Shown: positions 1-6,601, counted from the first letter of the stretch. The stretch is 7,545 nucleotides of DNA from Deltaproteobacteria bacterium (GCA_016844625.1 JAERMN010000140.1:1-7545), one strand, 5' to 3'. Notes: generated by a model not told the origin, from the letters alone. Made by a program: numbers and translations.

Positions 1-1
1 G

Positions 2-367
2 GATCAAGCGTACGAGACACTCTCAAAACGGGCGTGGAACCTGCCGCGCATGTTAGGTTCCTACGGCGCGGCTCTGCGCCGCGTGGCCGAGCTCCAGGTC
101 GACAACGCGATTCTTTTTGAAGGCGTGAACAACACACTCAAACTGTTAGGCGATCAATACCTGGCGCGCGTCTACCGGTTGGTGAACAAAAGATTTCACT
201 TGGAGGATTGGGACGCGAGCATTCTGCGCAAGCTACAGACCCTGGAGAGCATCTACGAAAAAATATCCGATCAGGCATCGAACCAGCGTATGGAAATATT
301 GGAATGGGTGATCATTATCCTAATCGCCTTCTCGATCGGTCTAGAACTTTTTCATCAGCTCCCGTGA
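2..367 (+). CDS. DUF155/RMD1 (YagE-like) family protein, C-terminal part
   Basis: Only the last 121 residues are present; the frame is open to the left edge, so the true start lies outside the window. The tail combines a helical stretch with the motif LEDWDASILRKL and further LESIYEKISD, followed by the charged segment NQRMEILEW and one C-terminal hydrophobic helix (EWVIIILIAFSIGLELF) before the TGA. A helical region, then a conserved LEW and a single C-terminal membrane anchor, is the pattern I associate with the DUF155/RMD1 family. The yeast members are mitochondrial proteins; the bacterial role is poorly defined, so no function is assigned. The ATG at 50 is internal to this frame and is not the start, because family-like sequence continues upstream of it. 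It ends 63 nt before the nadE start on the same strand, so co-transcription is possible. The family call rests on recognition of the tail only. Confidence 0.75.
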   Translation, partial: DQAYETLSKRAWNLPRMLGSYGAALRRVAELQVDNAILFEGVNNTLKLLGDQYLARVYRLVNKRFHLEDWDASILRKLQTLESIYEKISDQASNQRMEILEWVIIILIAFSIGLELFHQLP

Positions 368-430
368 ACCCTACAAACGGTTGTTCCTCGGTCAAAAATT
401 AGCCATAGTGCAGGCTTGGAGTGCCGCTCA

Positions 431-2500
431 ATGAAGCAAAACACAGAGTTCTTTAATCTCTACCATCACGGGTTCATCCGCGCCGCCGTGGGTACACCTG
501 AAGTACGCGTCGCCGACCCGGCATTCAACGCGGCACAGACGGTCCAACTCATGGAAGAAGCGGCGCGAGAAAAAGCCGTTCTTGCTTTGTTTCCGGAGCT
601 CGGGCTGTCGGCATATTCCTGTGACGACCTGTTTCATCAGCAGGCGCTGCTCGACGGCGCCCAGGCGGCGCTTGGCAGCGTCCTCAAAGCATCCCAAGGA
701 CTAAACCTGATCGCTGTCGTGGGGCTCCCTCTACAGGTAGACACGGTACTTTTTAATTGCGCGGTCGTCCTCCATCGCGGCAAGATGCTTGGCATTGTTC
801 CCAAGACCTTCTTGCCGAACTATCGGGAGTTCTATGAAAATCGTCAGTTCGCGCCGGCCAGCGTCGCCCATAGCCCGGTCATCGATCTGTTGGACCAGCG
901 AGATATTGCTTTCGGCGAAAACCTGATTTTTCACTGTCAAAACGAGCCGCGGCTAACCTTCTTTGTGGAGATTTGCGAAGACCTCTGGGTGCCGATTCCA
1001 CCATCATCATACGCCGCGCTCGCCGGCGCTACGGTCCTGCTCAATCTGTCCGCTTCCAACATCACGATTGGCAAGGACGAGTACCGCCGTAGCTTGCTCG
1101 CTAACCAGTCGGCGCGCTGCCTGGCCGGTTATCTCTATAGCGCTGCCGGGACCGGTGAATCCAGTACCGATCTGGCCTGGGACGGCCATGCCATGGTTTA
1201 CGAGAACGGCGCTCTGGTCGCCGAGTCGGAACGGTTCCATTACGGCTCCCAGCTCGTGGTAGCGGAGCTGGATCTGGAGCGACTCACCCAAGAACGGATG
1301 CGCCAGAACAGCTTCGGCCAGAGCATGCAGCACCATCGGGAGGAACTACGTCGGTTTCGCGCGGTGAAATGTAATCTTGAAGTGCCTAGCAGCGAAATTT
1401 TGCCGTGCCGGCGCGAGGTCGAGCGCTTTCCTTATGTTCCTTCGGACCCGTCGTTGCGCGACCACCACTGCTACGAAGCCTACAACATTCAGGTGCAAGG
1501 TTTGGTTAAAAGACTTCAAAGTTCTCGCATATCGAAGCTGGTCATCGGCATCTCCGGCGGTTTGGATTCGACCCACGCGCTGATCGTCGCGGCGCGCGCT
1601 ATGGATGTGCTTAAACTGCCGCGTTCCAACATCCTGGGTTACACCATGCCTGGTTTCGCCACGAGTCCGCTCACGCTGACAAATGCCAAGTCGCTTATGG
1701 AAGCGGTGGGCTGCGCCGCCCATGAAGTAGATATTCGGCCGAGCTGCGAGCAGATGTTGCGCGATATCAATCATCCGTTTGCGAGCGGGGAACCGGTTTA
1801 CGACATCACCTTTGAAAACGTCCAGGCGGGAGAGCGCACTAGCCACTTGTTTCGCCTGGCGAATCTCCACCAAGCGTTGGTGCTTGGAACCAGCGACTTG
1901 AGCGAACTCGCTCTGGGCTGGTGCACCTACGGCGTCGGCGATCACATGTCTCACTACAGTATCAACGCGAGTGTACCGAAAACTCTGATTCAGTTTCTCA
2001 TTCGCTGGGTGGCCGACACGGACCAGCTTGGCGAAACAACCAGCCACATCCTTCGTTCCATTCTCGAAACGGAGTTCAGCCCGGAACTTATCCCCGGCGA
2101 CCCTGACGACGAGCAGCCCAGCCAGCGAACCGAAGAGATCATCGGACCTTATGAGCTTCAGGACTTCACACTTTATTACACCACCCGCTTTGGCTATTCG
2201 CCCTCGAAGATCGCCTTTCTCGCCTACTGCGCCTGGCGCGACCGAACTCTCGGACGCTGGCCGGATATTCCCTTAAACAGACGGAATCAATATGGGATTG
2301 CGGACATAAAACGCTGGCTGTCGGTATTTGCCTGGCGGTTTTTTCAGGTGAGCCAGTTCAAGCGCAGCTGCATCCCGAATGCGCCGAAGGTCGGTTCCGG
2401 CGGTTCTCTATCCCCGCGCGGCGACTACCGAGCGCCGAGCGACAGCGAAGCCACGGTTTGGTTGGAAGAAATCAACCAAGTCCCGGATCACGATCCTTAG
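431..2500 (+). CDS. nadE: Glutamine-dependent NAD+ synthetase (two-domain)
   Basis: Catalyses the last step of NAD+ synthesis: ATP-dependent amidation of nicotinic acid adenine dinucleotide, using ammonia released from glutamine; cytoplasmic. The protein has 689 aa, close to the long mycobacterial-type enzyme. Residues about 15-310 form the nitrilase-type glutaminase with the Glu-Lys-Cys triad visible as Glu56 (FPELGLSAY), Lys125 (VPKTFLPNYREFYE) and Cys182 (VEICEDLW). Residues about 345-689 form the synthetase with the PP-loop SGGLDST (375-381), GTSDLSELALGWCTYG (486-501), EIIGPYELQDF (569-579) and the C-terminal signature KVGSGGSLSPRGDYRAPSD. All key motifs are intact. I start at ATG 431, which has GGAG at 418-421 with 9 nt spacing; an in-frame TTG at 416 would add five residues but lies in that ribosome site. 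It follows the DUF155 gene by 63 nt and converges with the Usp gene ending at 2586. No convincing terminator was seen in the 85-bp gap. Confidence 0.97.
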   Translation: MKQNTEFFNLYHHGFIRAAVGTPEVRVADPAFNAAQTVQLMEEAAREKAVLALFPELGLSAYSCDDLFHQQALLDGAQAALGSVLKASQGLNLIAVVGLPLQVDTVLFNCAVVLHRGKMLGIVPKTFLPNYREFYENRQFAPASVAHSPVIDLLDQRDIAFGENLIFHCQNEPRLTFFVEICEDLWVPIPPSSYAALAGATVLLNLSASNITIGKDEYRRSLLANQSARCLAGYLYSAAGTGESSTDLAWDGHAMVYENGALVAESERFHYGSQLVVAELDLERLTQERMRQNSFGQSMQHHREELRRFRAVKCNLEVPSSEILPCRREVERFPYVPSDPSLRDHHCYEAYNIQVQGLVKRLQSSRISKLVIGISGGLDSTHALIVAARAMDVLKLPRSNILGYTMPGFATSPLTLTNAKSLMEAVGCAAHEVDIRPSCEQMLRDINHPFASGEPVYDITFENVQAGERTSHLFRLANLHQALVLGTSDLSELALGWCTYGVGDHMSHYSINASVPKTLIQFLIRWVADTDQLGETTSHILRSILETEFSPELIPGDPDDEQPSQRTEEIIGPYELQDFTLYYTTRFGYSPSKIAFLAYCAWRDRTLGRWPDIPLNRRNQYGIADIKRWLSVFAWRFFQVSQFKRSCIPNAPKVGSGGSLSPRGDYRAPSDSEATVWLEEINQVPDHDP

Positions 2501-2585
2501 ACCGATTCGCCATGGTCCTAAATATTTGAGCCGTTCACCCGCAGCGCGATCATTGCTGGACAGCCGTGATTGTGAAACATGTTTT

Positions 2586-3455
2586 TTAGGCTCTTGCCGG
2601 CACCGCCAGCACCGGACAATGGGCGCCGCGCAACACGCGCTCGGTTGTGCTGCCGCGCAACGCGTCAAGAAAATCTCTGTGACCTTGGGTCGCGAACGCG
2701 ATCAAGTCAGGAGACCACAGCGCGTCTTCCCTTAGGATCGCCTCGACCGCAGCGCCGTTCACCATGCGCTCACTCCACTGATAACCAGGGTGATGCGGCA
2801 AGAACAGTGTCGGCATGCCCTTCTCCGTGCCGACGTGGAGCAACTTGAAATGCGCGTCGCGGCAAGCCAGTCCCTGAGCGAGAAAAAACGCCTCCTCGAC
2901 CGCCGCTTGCGCGTTGGGCGTGTGATCGACCGGAATCAGAATACGCCTGAGCGTCGCCGCGCCGTTGGCCGGCGAGATAAATCCTTGACCGTGGGTCGGC
3001 ACGAACAGGGTCAGCGCGCGCGAGCGACGCGCCAGCGGTTCGGCCACCGGTTTGTGCAGCCAGCGCTTAAACCCTTCCCGCTGATGGGTCGCCAACACCA
3101 GTAAATCCGGCGGATGAGTTTCACAATAATGGGTCATCGCCGCCAGCGGGTCGCTTTCCGAATTTAGGATCTTCTTGACACGCAAACCAAGCTTGGCGAT
3201 TTCATCGACCGCCGCATCGACGGGCAAGATTTGCCAACGCGCCAAAGTCGCGCGCACGCCGGGAAAGTCGCTCCAGTGAACATCCTTGTCGCTGCCGATT
3301 TTGTGCGGCGCGACATGGACGATTTCCAATTCGGCTTTCGACTGCAGGGCGATCTTGAGCGCGTGAGCAAAGGCAATCAAACTCGCTCTGGTAAAATCCG
3401 ACGGATGCAAGATTCTGATTAACGCTTCGCTCTGCGGCTCTTTGGTCTCGTTCAT
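2586..3455 (-). CDS. Tandem universal stress protein (two UspA domains)
   Basis: A 289-aa cytoplasmic protein made of two UspA folds. Domain 1 is about residues 14-153 (starts IRILHPSDFTRAS), domain 2 about 170-287 (starts RRILIPVDHTP, Asp177). The family ATP-binding pattern is Gx2Gx9G(S/T). Domain 2 has ATQGHRDFLDALRGST, which keeps the second glycine and the final GS but has Ala for the first glycine, so nucleotide binding is plausible. Domain 1 has ATHQREGFKRWLHKPVAE, where the final G(S/T) is KP and the spacing glycine is missing, so it probably does not bind ATP. GAGGAG at 3462-3467 lies 6 nt before the ATG. The stop of the upstream Usp gene (3466-3468) overlaps this ribosome site, so the two genes are very probably translated from one message. 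The exact stress or partner is unknown. The family call is firm; the loss of ATP binding in domain 1 is inference from the motif. Confidence 0.92.
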   Translation of the reverse strand: MNETKEPQSEALIRILHPSDFTRASLIAFAHALKIALQSKAELEIVHVAPHKIGSDKDVHWSDFPGVRATLARWQILPVDAAVDEIAKLGLRVKKILNSESDPLAAMTHYCETHPPDLLVLATHQREGFKRWLHKPVAEPLARRSRALTLFVPTHGQGFISPANGAATLRRILIPVDHTPNAQAAVEEAFFLAQGLACRDAHFKLLHVGTEKGMPTLFLPHHPGYQWSERMVNGAAVEAILREDALWSPDLIAFATQGHRDFLDALRGSTTERVLRGAHCPVLAVPARA

Positions 3456-3465
3456 CGTCGTCTCC

Positions 3466-3984
3466 TCACGCCGCCGCCTCTTCGCTTGGCACCGCGGCTT
3501 TCGCTTTGACCGTCAGCACCGGGCAGGGCGCGTGGCGCACTACCTTCTCGGCGACGTTACCGATCACCAGGCGCTTGATGCCGGTGCGCCCATGAGTCGC
3601 CAGGACGATCAGATCGGTCAGGAAGTCCTGCGCGCCGTCTAGAATCCGGTCGAAGGGATCGCCGTTGCGCACGTGGTAGCGAACCTTGCCATGGTTTCGC
3701 ACGGTGTCGTGGCAAAAGTGTTTGAGCAATGCTTCGGTGCGCTCTTCGGCGGCGCGGAAAATTTTCGCCCGCTTTTGCGGCTCTAAAGCGTAGGCATCGA
3801 GCAGCGCCGGATCGGCCTCAGTGAGCGCCGTCATGTACAGCTCGTCGAAGGGATTATGAATCACGTGCAAAATATCCAACGTGGCATCGCTGCATTCGGC
3901 CAACTTGACCGCCAAGCGCAGCGCATCCAGCGAAAATTCTGACATATCCACTGGGCAAAGTATTCGCTTGAAATCCAAATTCAT
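3466..3984 (-). CDS. Single-domain universal stress protein (UspA family)
   Basis: A 172-aa cytoplasmic protein with one UspA domain covering about residues 5-160. It begins FKRILCPVDMSEFS, with Asp13 in the nucleotide-contacting position, and ends with ATHGRTGIKRLVIGN (129-143) then VAEKVVRHAPCPVLTV, a good match to the ATP-binding Usp signature with Ala for the first glycine and Asn for the last Ser. A loop of about 30 residues after strand 2 (NPFDELYMTALTEADPA) and a charged helix follow, as in many longer Usps. The frame is open upstream to 4281, but that extension is not Usp-like. ATG 3984 has AAGGAG at 3992-3997 with 7 nt spacing and starts exactly at the conserved fold, so I choose it. 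It ends inside the ribosome site of the next Usp gene, implying an operon. An alanine/glutamate tail (PSEEAAA) closes the protein. Confidence 0.94.
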   Translation of the reverse strand: MNLDFKRILCPVDMSEFSLDALRLAVKLAECSDATLDILHVIHNPFDELYMTALTEADPALLDAYALEPQKRAKIFRAAEERTEALLKHFCHDTVRNHGKVRYHVRNGDPFDRILDGAQDFLTDLIVLATHGRTGIKRLVIGNVAEKVVRHAPCPVLTVKAKAAVPSEEAAA

Positions 3985-4000
3985 AACTAATCTCCTTCCT

Positions 4001-4016
4001 TTGAACGTCTTGAACG
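4001..4016. promoter_or_regulatory. Tandem 7-bp direct repeat upstream of the Usp pair
   Basis: TTGAACG occurs at 4001-4007 and again at 4010-4016, a 9-bp period, just upstream of the ribosome site of the single-domain Usp gene. Closely spaced direct repeats at this place can be a regulator site, but no known operator is recognised and two 7-mers may be chance. No clear -35/-10 or -24/-12 promoter was found beside them. Confidence 0.2.
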
Positions 4017-4036
4017 AATTAAAACCCTTGCAAAGT

Positions 4037-4207
4037 TCATAGCGCCCTGCCCATGGTGACGAGCACCCGCACTTTTCCCACCTTGGGATTATTCGGGTCG
4101 AACAGACCGCGGTCCATCGCCGCCTGACAGATCCCTGCGCGATCGATCCAGCTGACCAACAGCAGATTGCCTTGGAGATCGAAGAACTCATTAAACGAAG
4201 CCACTTC
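4037..4207 (-). pseudogene. Orphan C-terminal gene remnant, family not recognised
   Basis: On the - strand a frame of 56 codons ends in TGA at 4037-4039 and reads like real protein, with short stretches FNEFFDLQGNLLLVSWIDRA, GICQAAMDRGLFDPNNP and KVGKVRVLVTMGRAL. It has no ATG or ribosome site at its 5' end; the frame closes with an in-frame stop (complement of 4220-4222) a few codons before Glu1, exactly where the hairpin repeat begins. I read it as the C-terminal end of a gene whose front was lost. No function is assigned. It lies between the deacylase and Usp genes, leaving about 50 bp of non-coding leader before the Usp start. The composition (acidic and hydrophobic alternation, the DPNNP turn) favours former coding over chance, but this could still be a fortuitous frame. 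Confidence 0.45.
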
Positions 4208-4313
4208 GCGGGCGGGGATTTAACCCCGCCGCCAATTGAAATAATTGCAAAGGGGATGCTCGCCCCCTTTGGAAACCCCATAAAATGGTTCTCGCCTCAA
4301 GCGGCGGGGTTAA
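4201..4313 (-). repeat. Multi-hairpin repeat element, copy A
   Basis: A hairpin-rich element shared with 6941-7050. Hairpin 1 has arms 4211-4217 and 4224-4230 (7 bp, 6-nt loop). Hairpin 2 has arms 4248-4255 and 4264-4271 (8 bp, 8-nt loop atgctcgc). A segment of the AACCCCAT/ATGGTT type lies at 4273-4290. The last hairpin has arms 4293-4296 and 4303-4306 (6-nt loop). In addition 4220-4232 (TTAACCCCGCCGC) is a perfect 13-bp inverted repeat with 4301-4313, so the arm of hairpin 1 can instead pair across the whole element. The core 4248-4290 aligns with 6986-7027 with three mismatched positions and three single-base gaps. Boundaries are approximate; no target duplication is evident. It sits between the deacylase stop and the remnant. 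Strand is given in the direction of the neighbouring genes. It may be a REP/MITE-like mobile element or a structured RNA; I know no named family. Confidence 0.78.
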
Positions 4314-4325
4314 CCTAGAACCAAG

Positions 4326-4811
4326 CTAGGCCGCGAACTTGCTCCGCTCGCCGACCAGACGGACGACCTCAGGCTGCACCAGTCGTGCGAAATCTTTGTA
4401 TTTGAGCCGCACCGTCTGCACGTGATTGCCGGCATTGAAGTAAATGTACTCGTCTTTCTCCAGCGCCGGGTCGACATATACTTTCACGCCGAATAAATTG
4501 CCAAACGGCGGCATAGCGCCGATCTCGCACTCCGGAAAGCGGGCGATGAATTCTTCTTCCGTCGCCAGCCGAGCGTTGCGCACACCAAGGCTGTCCTCAA
4601 CGGCGTGCAAGCTAATTTTGTCATTGCCGCGAACCACGCCCATCACCAGCCGATCGTCGGTTTCGAGCATCACAACCTTGGCCATCTCATTACCGGAGAC
4701 ATGTTGCTTGGCGGCAATCTCCTGGGCCGTGTAAGCGAGCGGATGATTGTAAACTTGGTAGGGGACCTTCGCCTCATCGAGCATTTCTTTTAGTCTTTTT
4801 AGAATCGCCAT
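4326..4811 (-). CDS. YbaK/ProX-type aminoacyl-tRNA deacylase domain protein
   Basis: A 161-aa single-domain protein of the YbaK / prolyl-tRNA-synthetase-associated editing family. Members hydrolyse mischarged tRNA in trans (for example Cys- or Ala-tRNAPro); the substrate of this one cannot be read from sequence. Visible family marks are the N-terminal YQVYNHPLAYTAQEIA, the conserved lysine in MAKVVML (Lys45), the segment HAVEDSLGVRNARLATEEEF, the GxxPP loop GAMPPFG (98-104) with FGVKVYVDPAL, and the C-terminal YFNAGNHVQTVRLKYKDF. Start: ATG 4811 has AAGGAG at 4818-4823, 6 nt away, and begins at the domain; the frame continues to 4883 but those residues are not family-like and overlap the divergent intergenic region. 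The stop TAG lies in a small inverted repeat (CCTAG 4314-4318 / CTAGG 4326-4330). It could share a transcript with the downstream Usp pair, although 341 bp containing a hairpin element separate them. Confidence 0.9.
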   Translation of the reverse strand: MAILKRLKEMLDEAKVPYQVYNHPLAYTAQEIAAKQHVSGNEMAKVVMLETDDRLVMGVVRGNDKISLHAVEDSLGVRNARLATEEEFIARFPECEIGAMPPFGNLFGVKVYVDPALEKDEYIYFNAGNHVQTVRLKYKDFARLVQPEVVRLVGERSKFAA

Positions 4812-4852
4812 AACCAACTCCTTTCTGTTGCGCCATTGGTTCAACCTTCTAA

Positions 4853-4987
4853 CTCGAGAGGCGCAATATTTATGCCTGCTCAATTCAGACCACTCACGCC
4901 GTGGTGCGCAACAGCATCGCAGCGCCCTTTATCATCGGTGAGAAGCGCGCTAAGTTTATTTCTCAGGGCTGGGAAGAGCGCCGTTAA
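4853..4987 (+). pseudogene. Possible small gene remnant upstream of the sigma-54 promoter
   Basis: A + strand frame of 44 codons ends in tandem stops TAA TAA (4985-4990). Its second half, AVVRNSIAAPFIIGEKR followed by AKFISQGWEERR, looks protein-like, and it is followed by an imperfect hairpin. No credible start codon with a ribosome site is present; an in-frame TAA at 4850-4852 closes the front. I recognise no family. It could be the decayed 3' end of a gene with its terminator, or a chance frame in a divergent intergenic region of about 327 bp (4812-5138). Confidence 0.25.
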
Positions 4988-5003
4988 TAACGCTTCCCGC
5001 CTG
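4964..5003. terminator. Imperfect hairpin, terminator-like but no U-tract
   Basis: Left arm 4964-4980 (CAGGGCTGGGAAGAGCG) pairs with right arm 4991-5003 (CGCTTCCCGCCTG) with small bulges and a 10-nt loop that contains the TAATAA. The stem is GC-rich, but what follows is not a T run in either direction, so intrinsic termination is doubtful. It may be a regulatory palindrome about 55-90 bp upstream of the sigma-54 promoter or the relic of a terminator. Confidence 0.35.
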
Positions 5004-5054
5004 AAGAATTGCTAGAGAAATCAATCCGATTATCGCCTTGAATAGCGACTTTCC

Positions 5055-5069
5055 TGGCACATCTCTTGC
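5055..5069 (+). promoter_or_regulatory. Sigma-54 (RpoN) -24/-12 promoter
   Basis: TGGCACATCTCTTGC matches the sigma-54 consensus (TGGCAC, five bases, TTGC) at every fixed position, with the GG and GC dinucleotides separated by exactly 10 bases and a C before the TGG. It points at the HPF-CSD gene starting at 5139; transcription would begin near 5081, giving a leader of about 58 nt. Sigma-54 promoters need an upstream-bound AAA+ activator. A short inverted repeat ACCAC(7)GTGGT at 4889-4905, about 160 bp upstream, sits where such activators usually bind, but this site is speculative. Confidence 0.8.
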
Positions 5070-5138
5070 CGCTTTCTTAGTAGGCACGAGACGAAAGAAG
5101 TTTGGCCAAACATCAATACTAACGGAGGACAGTGAAAT

Positions 5139-5762
5139 ATGAAGATTCCCTTGCAGATCACCTTTCGCAACATGGCACCGTCACCGGCGATCGAGAGCAA
5201 CCTACGCGAGAAGGCGGCCAAGCTCGATGAGTTCTATAGCGAGATCATGAGCTGCCGGGTCATCATCGAAGCGCCCCATCGCCACCACCACAAGGGAAAA
5301 GCGTATTTGGTGCGGATCGACCTAACGGTTCCCGGCGCTGAATTGGTCATCAACCGAGCGCCAAAACGATTAGCGGCGGCTAAATTAAACCTGAGCGAAG
5401 AACCTGTGAAAGATCTCGCCGAGGTTCACGAGCCCAGCAAGCATGCAGCGCATGAAGATCTTTACGTCGCCATTCGCGACGCGTTTAACGCGGCGGGAAG
5501 AAAGTTGCAGGACCACGCGCGCCGCAGACGCGGCAAGGTAAAAGTCCACGAGCCCGCGGCGGTCGCCCGCATCGTCAAACTTTTCCCATTCGAGGATTAT
5601 GGTTTTCTCCAGACTCCCGATGGGCGCGAAGTCTACTTTCACAAAAACAGCGTGCTGGCGCCGGGATTCGATCGCTTGGAAGTCGGCCATGAAGTTCATT
5701 TTGCCGAGGAGCTCGGCGAGAAAGGTCCGCAAGCGAGCACCGTGCGACTGGCCGGCCGATAA
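5139..5762 (+). CDS. Ribosome hibernation factor HPF/RaiA domain fused to a cold-shock domain
   Basis: A 207-aa cytoplasmic protein. Residues 1-125 are the HPF/RaiA (sigma-54 modulation protein) fold: KIPLQITFRNM, a helix with EKAAKLDEFYSEI, then CRVIIEAPHRHHHKGKAYLVR and HEDLYVAIRDAF. This domain binds the decoding centre of the small ribosomal subunit and blocks translation in starved cells. After a basic helix (DHARRRRGKVKVHEP, 125-139), residues 143-205 are a cold-shock OB fold with the RNP-1-like EDYGFLQ and RNP-2-like VYFHKNSV, ending EKGPQASTVRL as in CspA proteins, so it should bind single-stranded RNA. It lacks the usual long-HPF dimerisation tail; the cold-shock domain takes that place. 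Residues about 74-101 look like an insertion before the HAAHEDLY helix. The ATG has GGAGG at 5124-5128. It is first gene of a sigma-54 operon; the Usp gene follows after 23 bp. Confidence 0.95.
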   Translation: MKIPLQITFRNMAPSPAIESNLREKAAKLDEFYSEIMSCRVIIEAPHRHHHKGKAYLVRIDLTVPGAELVINRAPKRLAAAKLNLSEEPVKDLAEVHEPSKHAAHEDLYVAIRDAFNAAGRKLQDHARRRRGKVKVHEPAAVARIVKLFPFEDYGFLQTPDGREVYFHKNSVLAPGFDRLEVGHEVHFAEELGEKGPQASTVRLAGR

Positions 5763-5785
5763 GGCCGAGGCAGCAGGAGCGATGA

Positions 5786-6601
5786 ATGTTCGATGAAATC
5801 CTCGCCTGCCTCGACGGCTCGTCGCTGGCGGAAAAAATTCTCCCCTTGGCGCGCGGCATCGCCGCCGCCAAGGGCGGCAAACTAACTCTCTTGAGAGTCG
5901 TCGGGGACACCGCCGAGCTGGCGGCCGAAGAAGATTATCTGCGCGACTTAGCGCGGCAGTACGCCGCACAGCTGAGTTTTTTGGTCTCCGCCGATCCGGC
6001 TGGCGCTATCGCCACCCGCCTGGCCAGTCGCCCCAATGCGATCCCAGCGCTCACCACTCATGGGCGAAGCGCCTGGAGCGAAGCGATCTTGGGAAGCGTC
6101 GCCCTCAGAGTCATGCGGGAATCGAAACGACCGGTACTGCTCTATCGTCCCATCGAAAAGAACGGCGACGCGCCGAAGACCATCGAGGCAGTCGTCGCGC
6201 CGCTCGATGGCCAGGAGCTTTCGGAAAAAATAATTCCCTACGCAGCCAAAGCAGCCGAGTCATTATCGGCTCGGCTGGTACTGGTTCAAACATTAGCGAC
6301 GCCATCGCCGCTGGCCAAGCTTTCAAGCCAGGAAAGAGCCGATATCAGCGAGGCGTCCTATCTGCATGGCAAAGCCGCCGAGATGCAAAAGTTGTATCGC
6401 GTAAATCCACAATGGGAAGTGCTGCATGGCGATGCCGCGGACGCGATCTGCCGCTACGTAAGCACGATGCCAAACACCCTGCTGGCGATGACCACGCACG
6501 CACGCGGCGGCCTGGAGCGAGCGATCCTCGGCAGCGTCGCCGCCACCTGCCTGCGCCACGCCGGCGTGCCCCTGCTGCTCTACTGGCCGCAGGACAGATA
6601 G
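5786..6601 (+). CDS. Tandem universal stress protein (two UspA domains)
   Basis: A 271-aa cytoplasmic protein with two UspA domains. Domain 1 (about 1-122) starts FDEILACLDGSSLAEK and ends TTHGRSAWSEAILGSV (90-105) then KRPVLLY. Domain 2 (about 132-268) starts EAVVAPLDGQELSEK and ends TTHARGGLERAILGSV (236-251) then GVPLLLY. Both keep the final GS of the ATP-binding pattern; domain 2 has Ala239 where domain 1 has Gly93. Both begin with the PLDG/CLDGSS type of loop, and the two halves look like an internal duplication more than the halves of the - strand tandem Usp do. AGGAG at 5775-5779 lies 6 nt before ATG 5786; an upstream ATG at 5782 opens only a four-codon frame and is ignored. It is 23 bp after the HPF-CSD gene with no promoter between, so it should be transcribed from the same sigma-54 promoter. 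Confidence 0.95.
   Translation: MFDEILACLDGSSLAEKILPLARGIAAAKGGKLTLLRVVGDTAELAAEEDYLRDLARQYAAQLSFLVSADPAGAIATRLASRPNAIPALTTHGRSAWSEAILGSVALRVMRESKRPVLLYRPIEKNGDAPKTIEAVVAPLDGQELSEKIIPYAAKAAESLSARLVLVQTLATPSPLAKLSSQERADISEASYLHGKAAEMQKLYRVNPQWEVLHGDAADAICRYVSTMPNTLLAMTTHARGGLERAILGSVAATCLRHAGVPLLLYWPQDR

Noticed and set aside
1346..2047. A long open frame on the - strand (233 codons) inside nadE.
   Set aside because: It lies opposite the nadE synthetase domain, whose catalytic motifs are all intact on the + strand; the reverse frame has no recognisable family and no ribosome site.
2501..2585. A terminator between convergent nadE and the tandem Usp gene.
   Set aside because: Only a short AAACATGTTT palindrome and 4-bp stems are present, no stable stem followed by a T run.
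3985..4281. N-terminal extension of the single-domain Usp gene up to 4281.
   Set aside because: The Usp fold and an excellent ribosome site begin at ATG 3984; the extension crosses the remnant in another frame and enters the hairpin repeat.
4201..4313. The hairpin repeat as a CRISPR array or integron attC site.
   Set aside because: There are only two distant copies with no spacer periodicity, and no integron core site pair (GTTRRRY with its complement at the ends) or cassette structure is apparent.
4812..4960. A sigma-70 promoter for the deacylase gene on the - strand.
   Set aside because: A TTGAGC and a TAAATA-like box exist but the spacing is far from 16-18 bp, so no call is justified.
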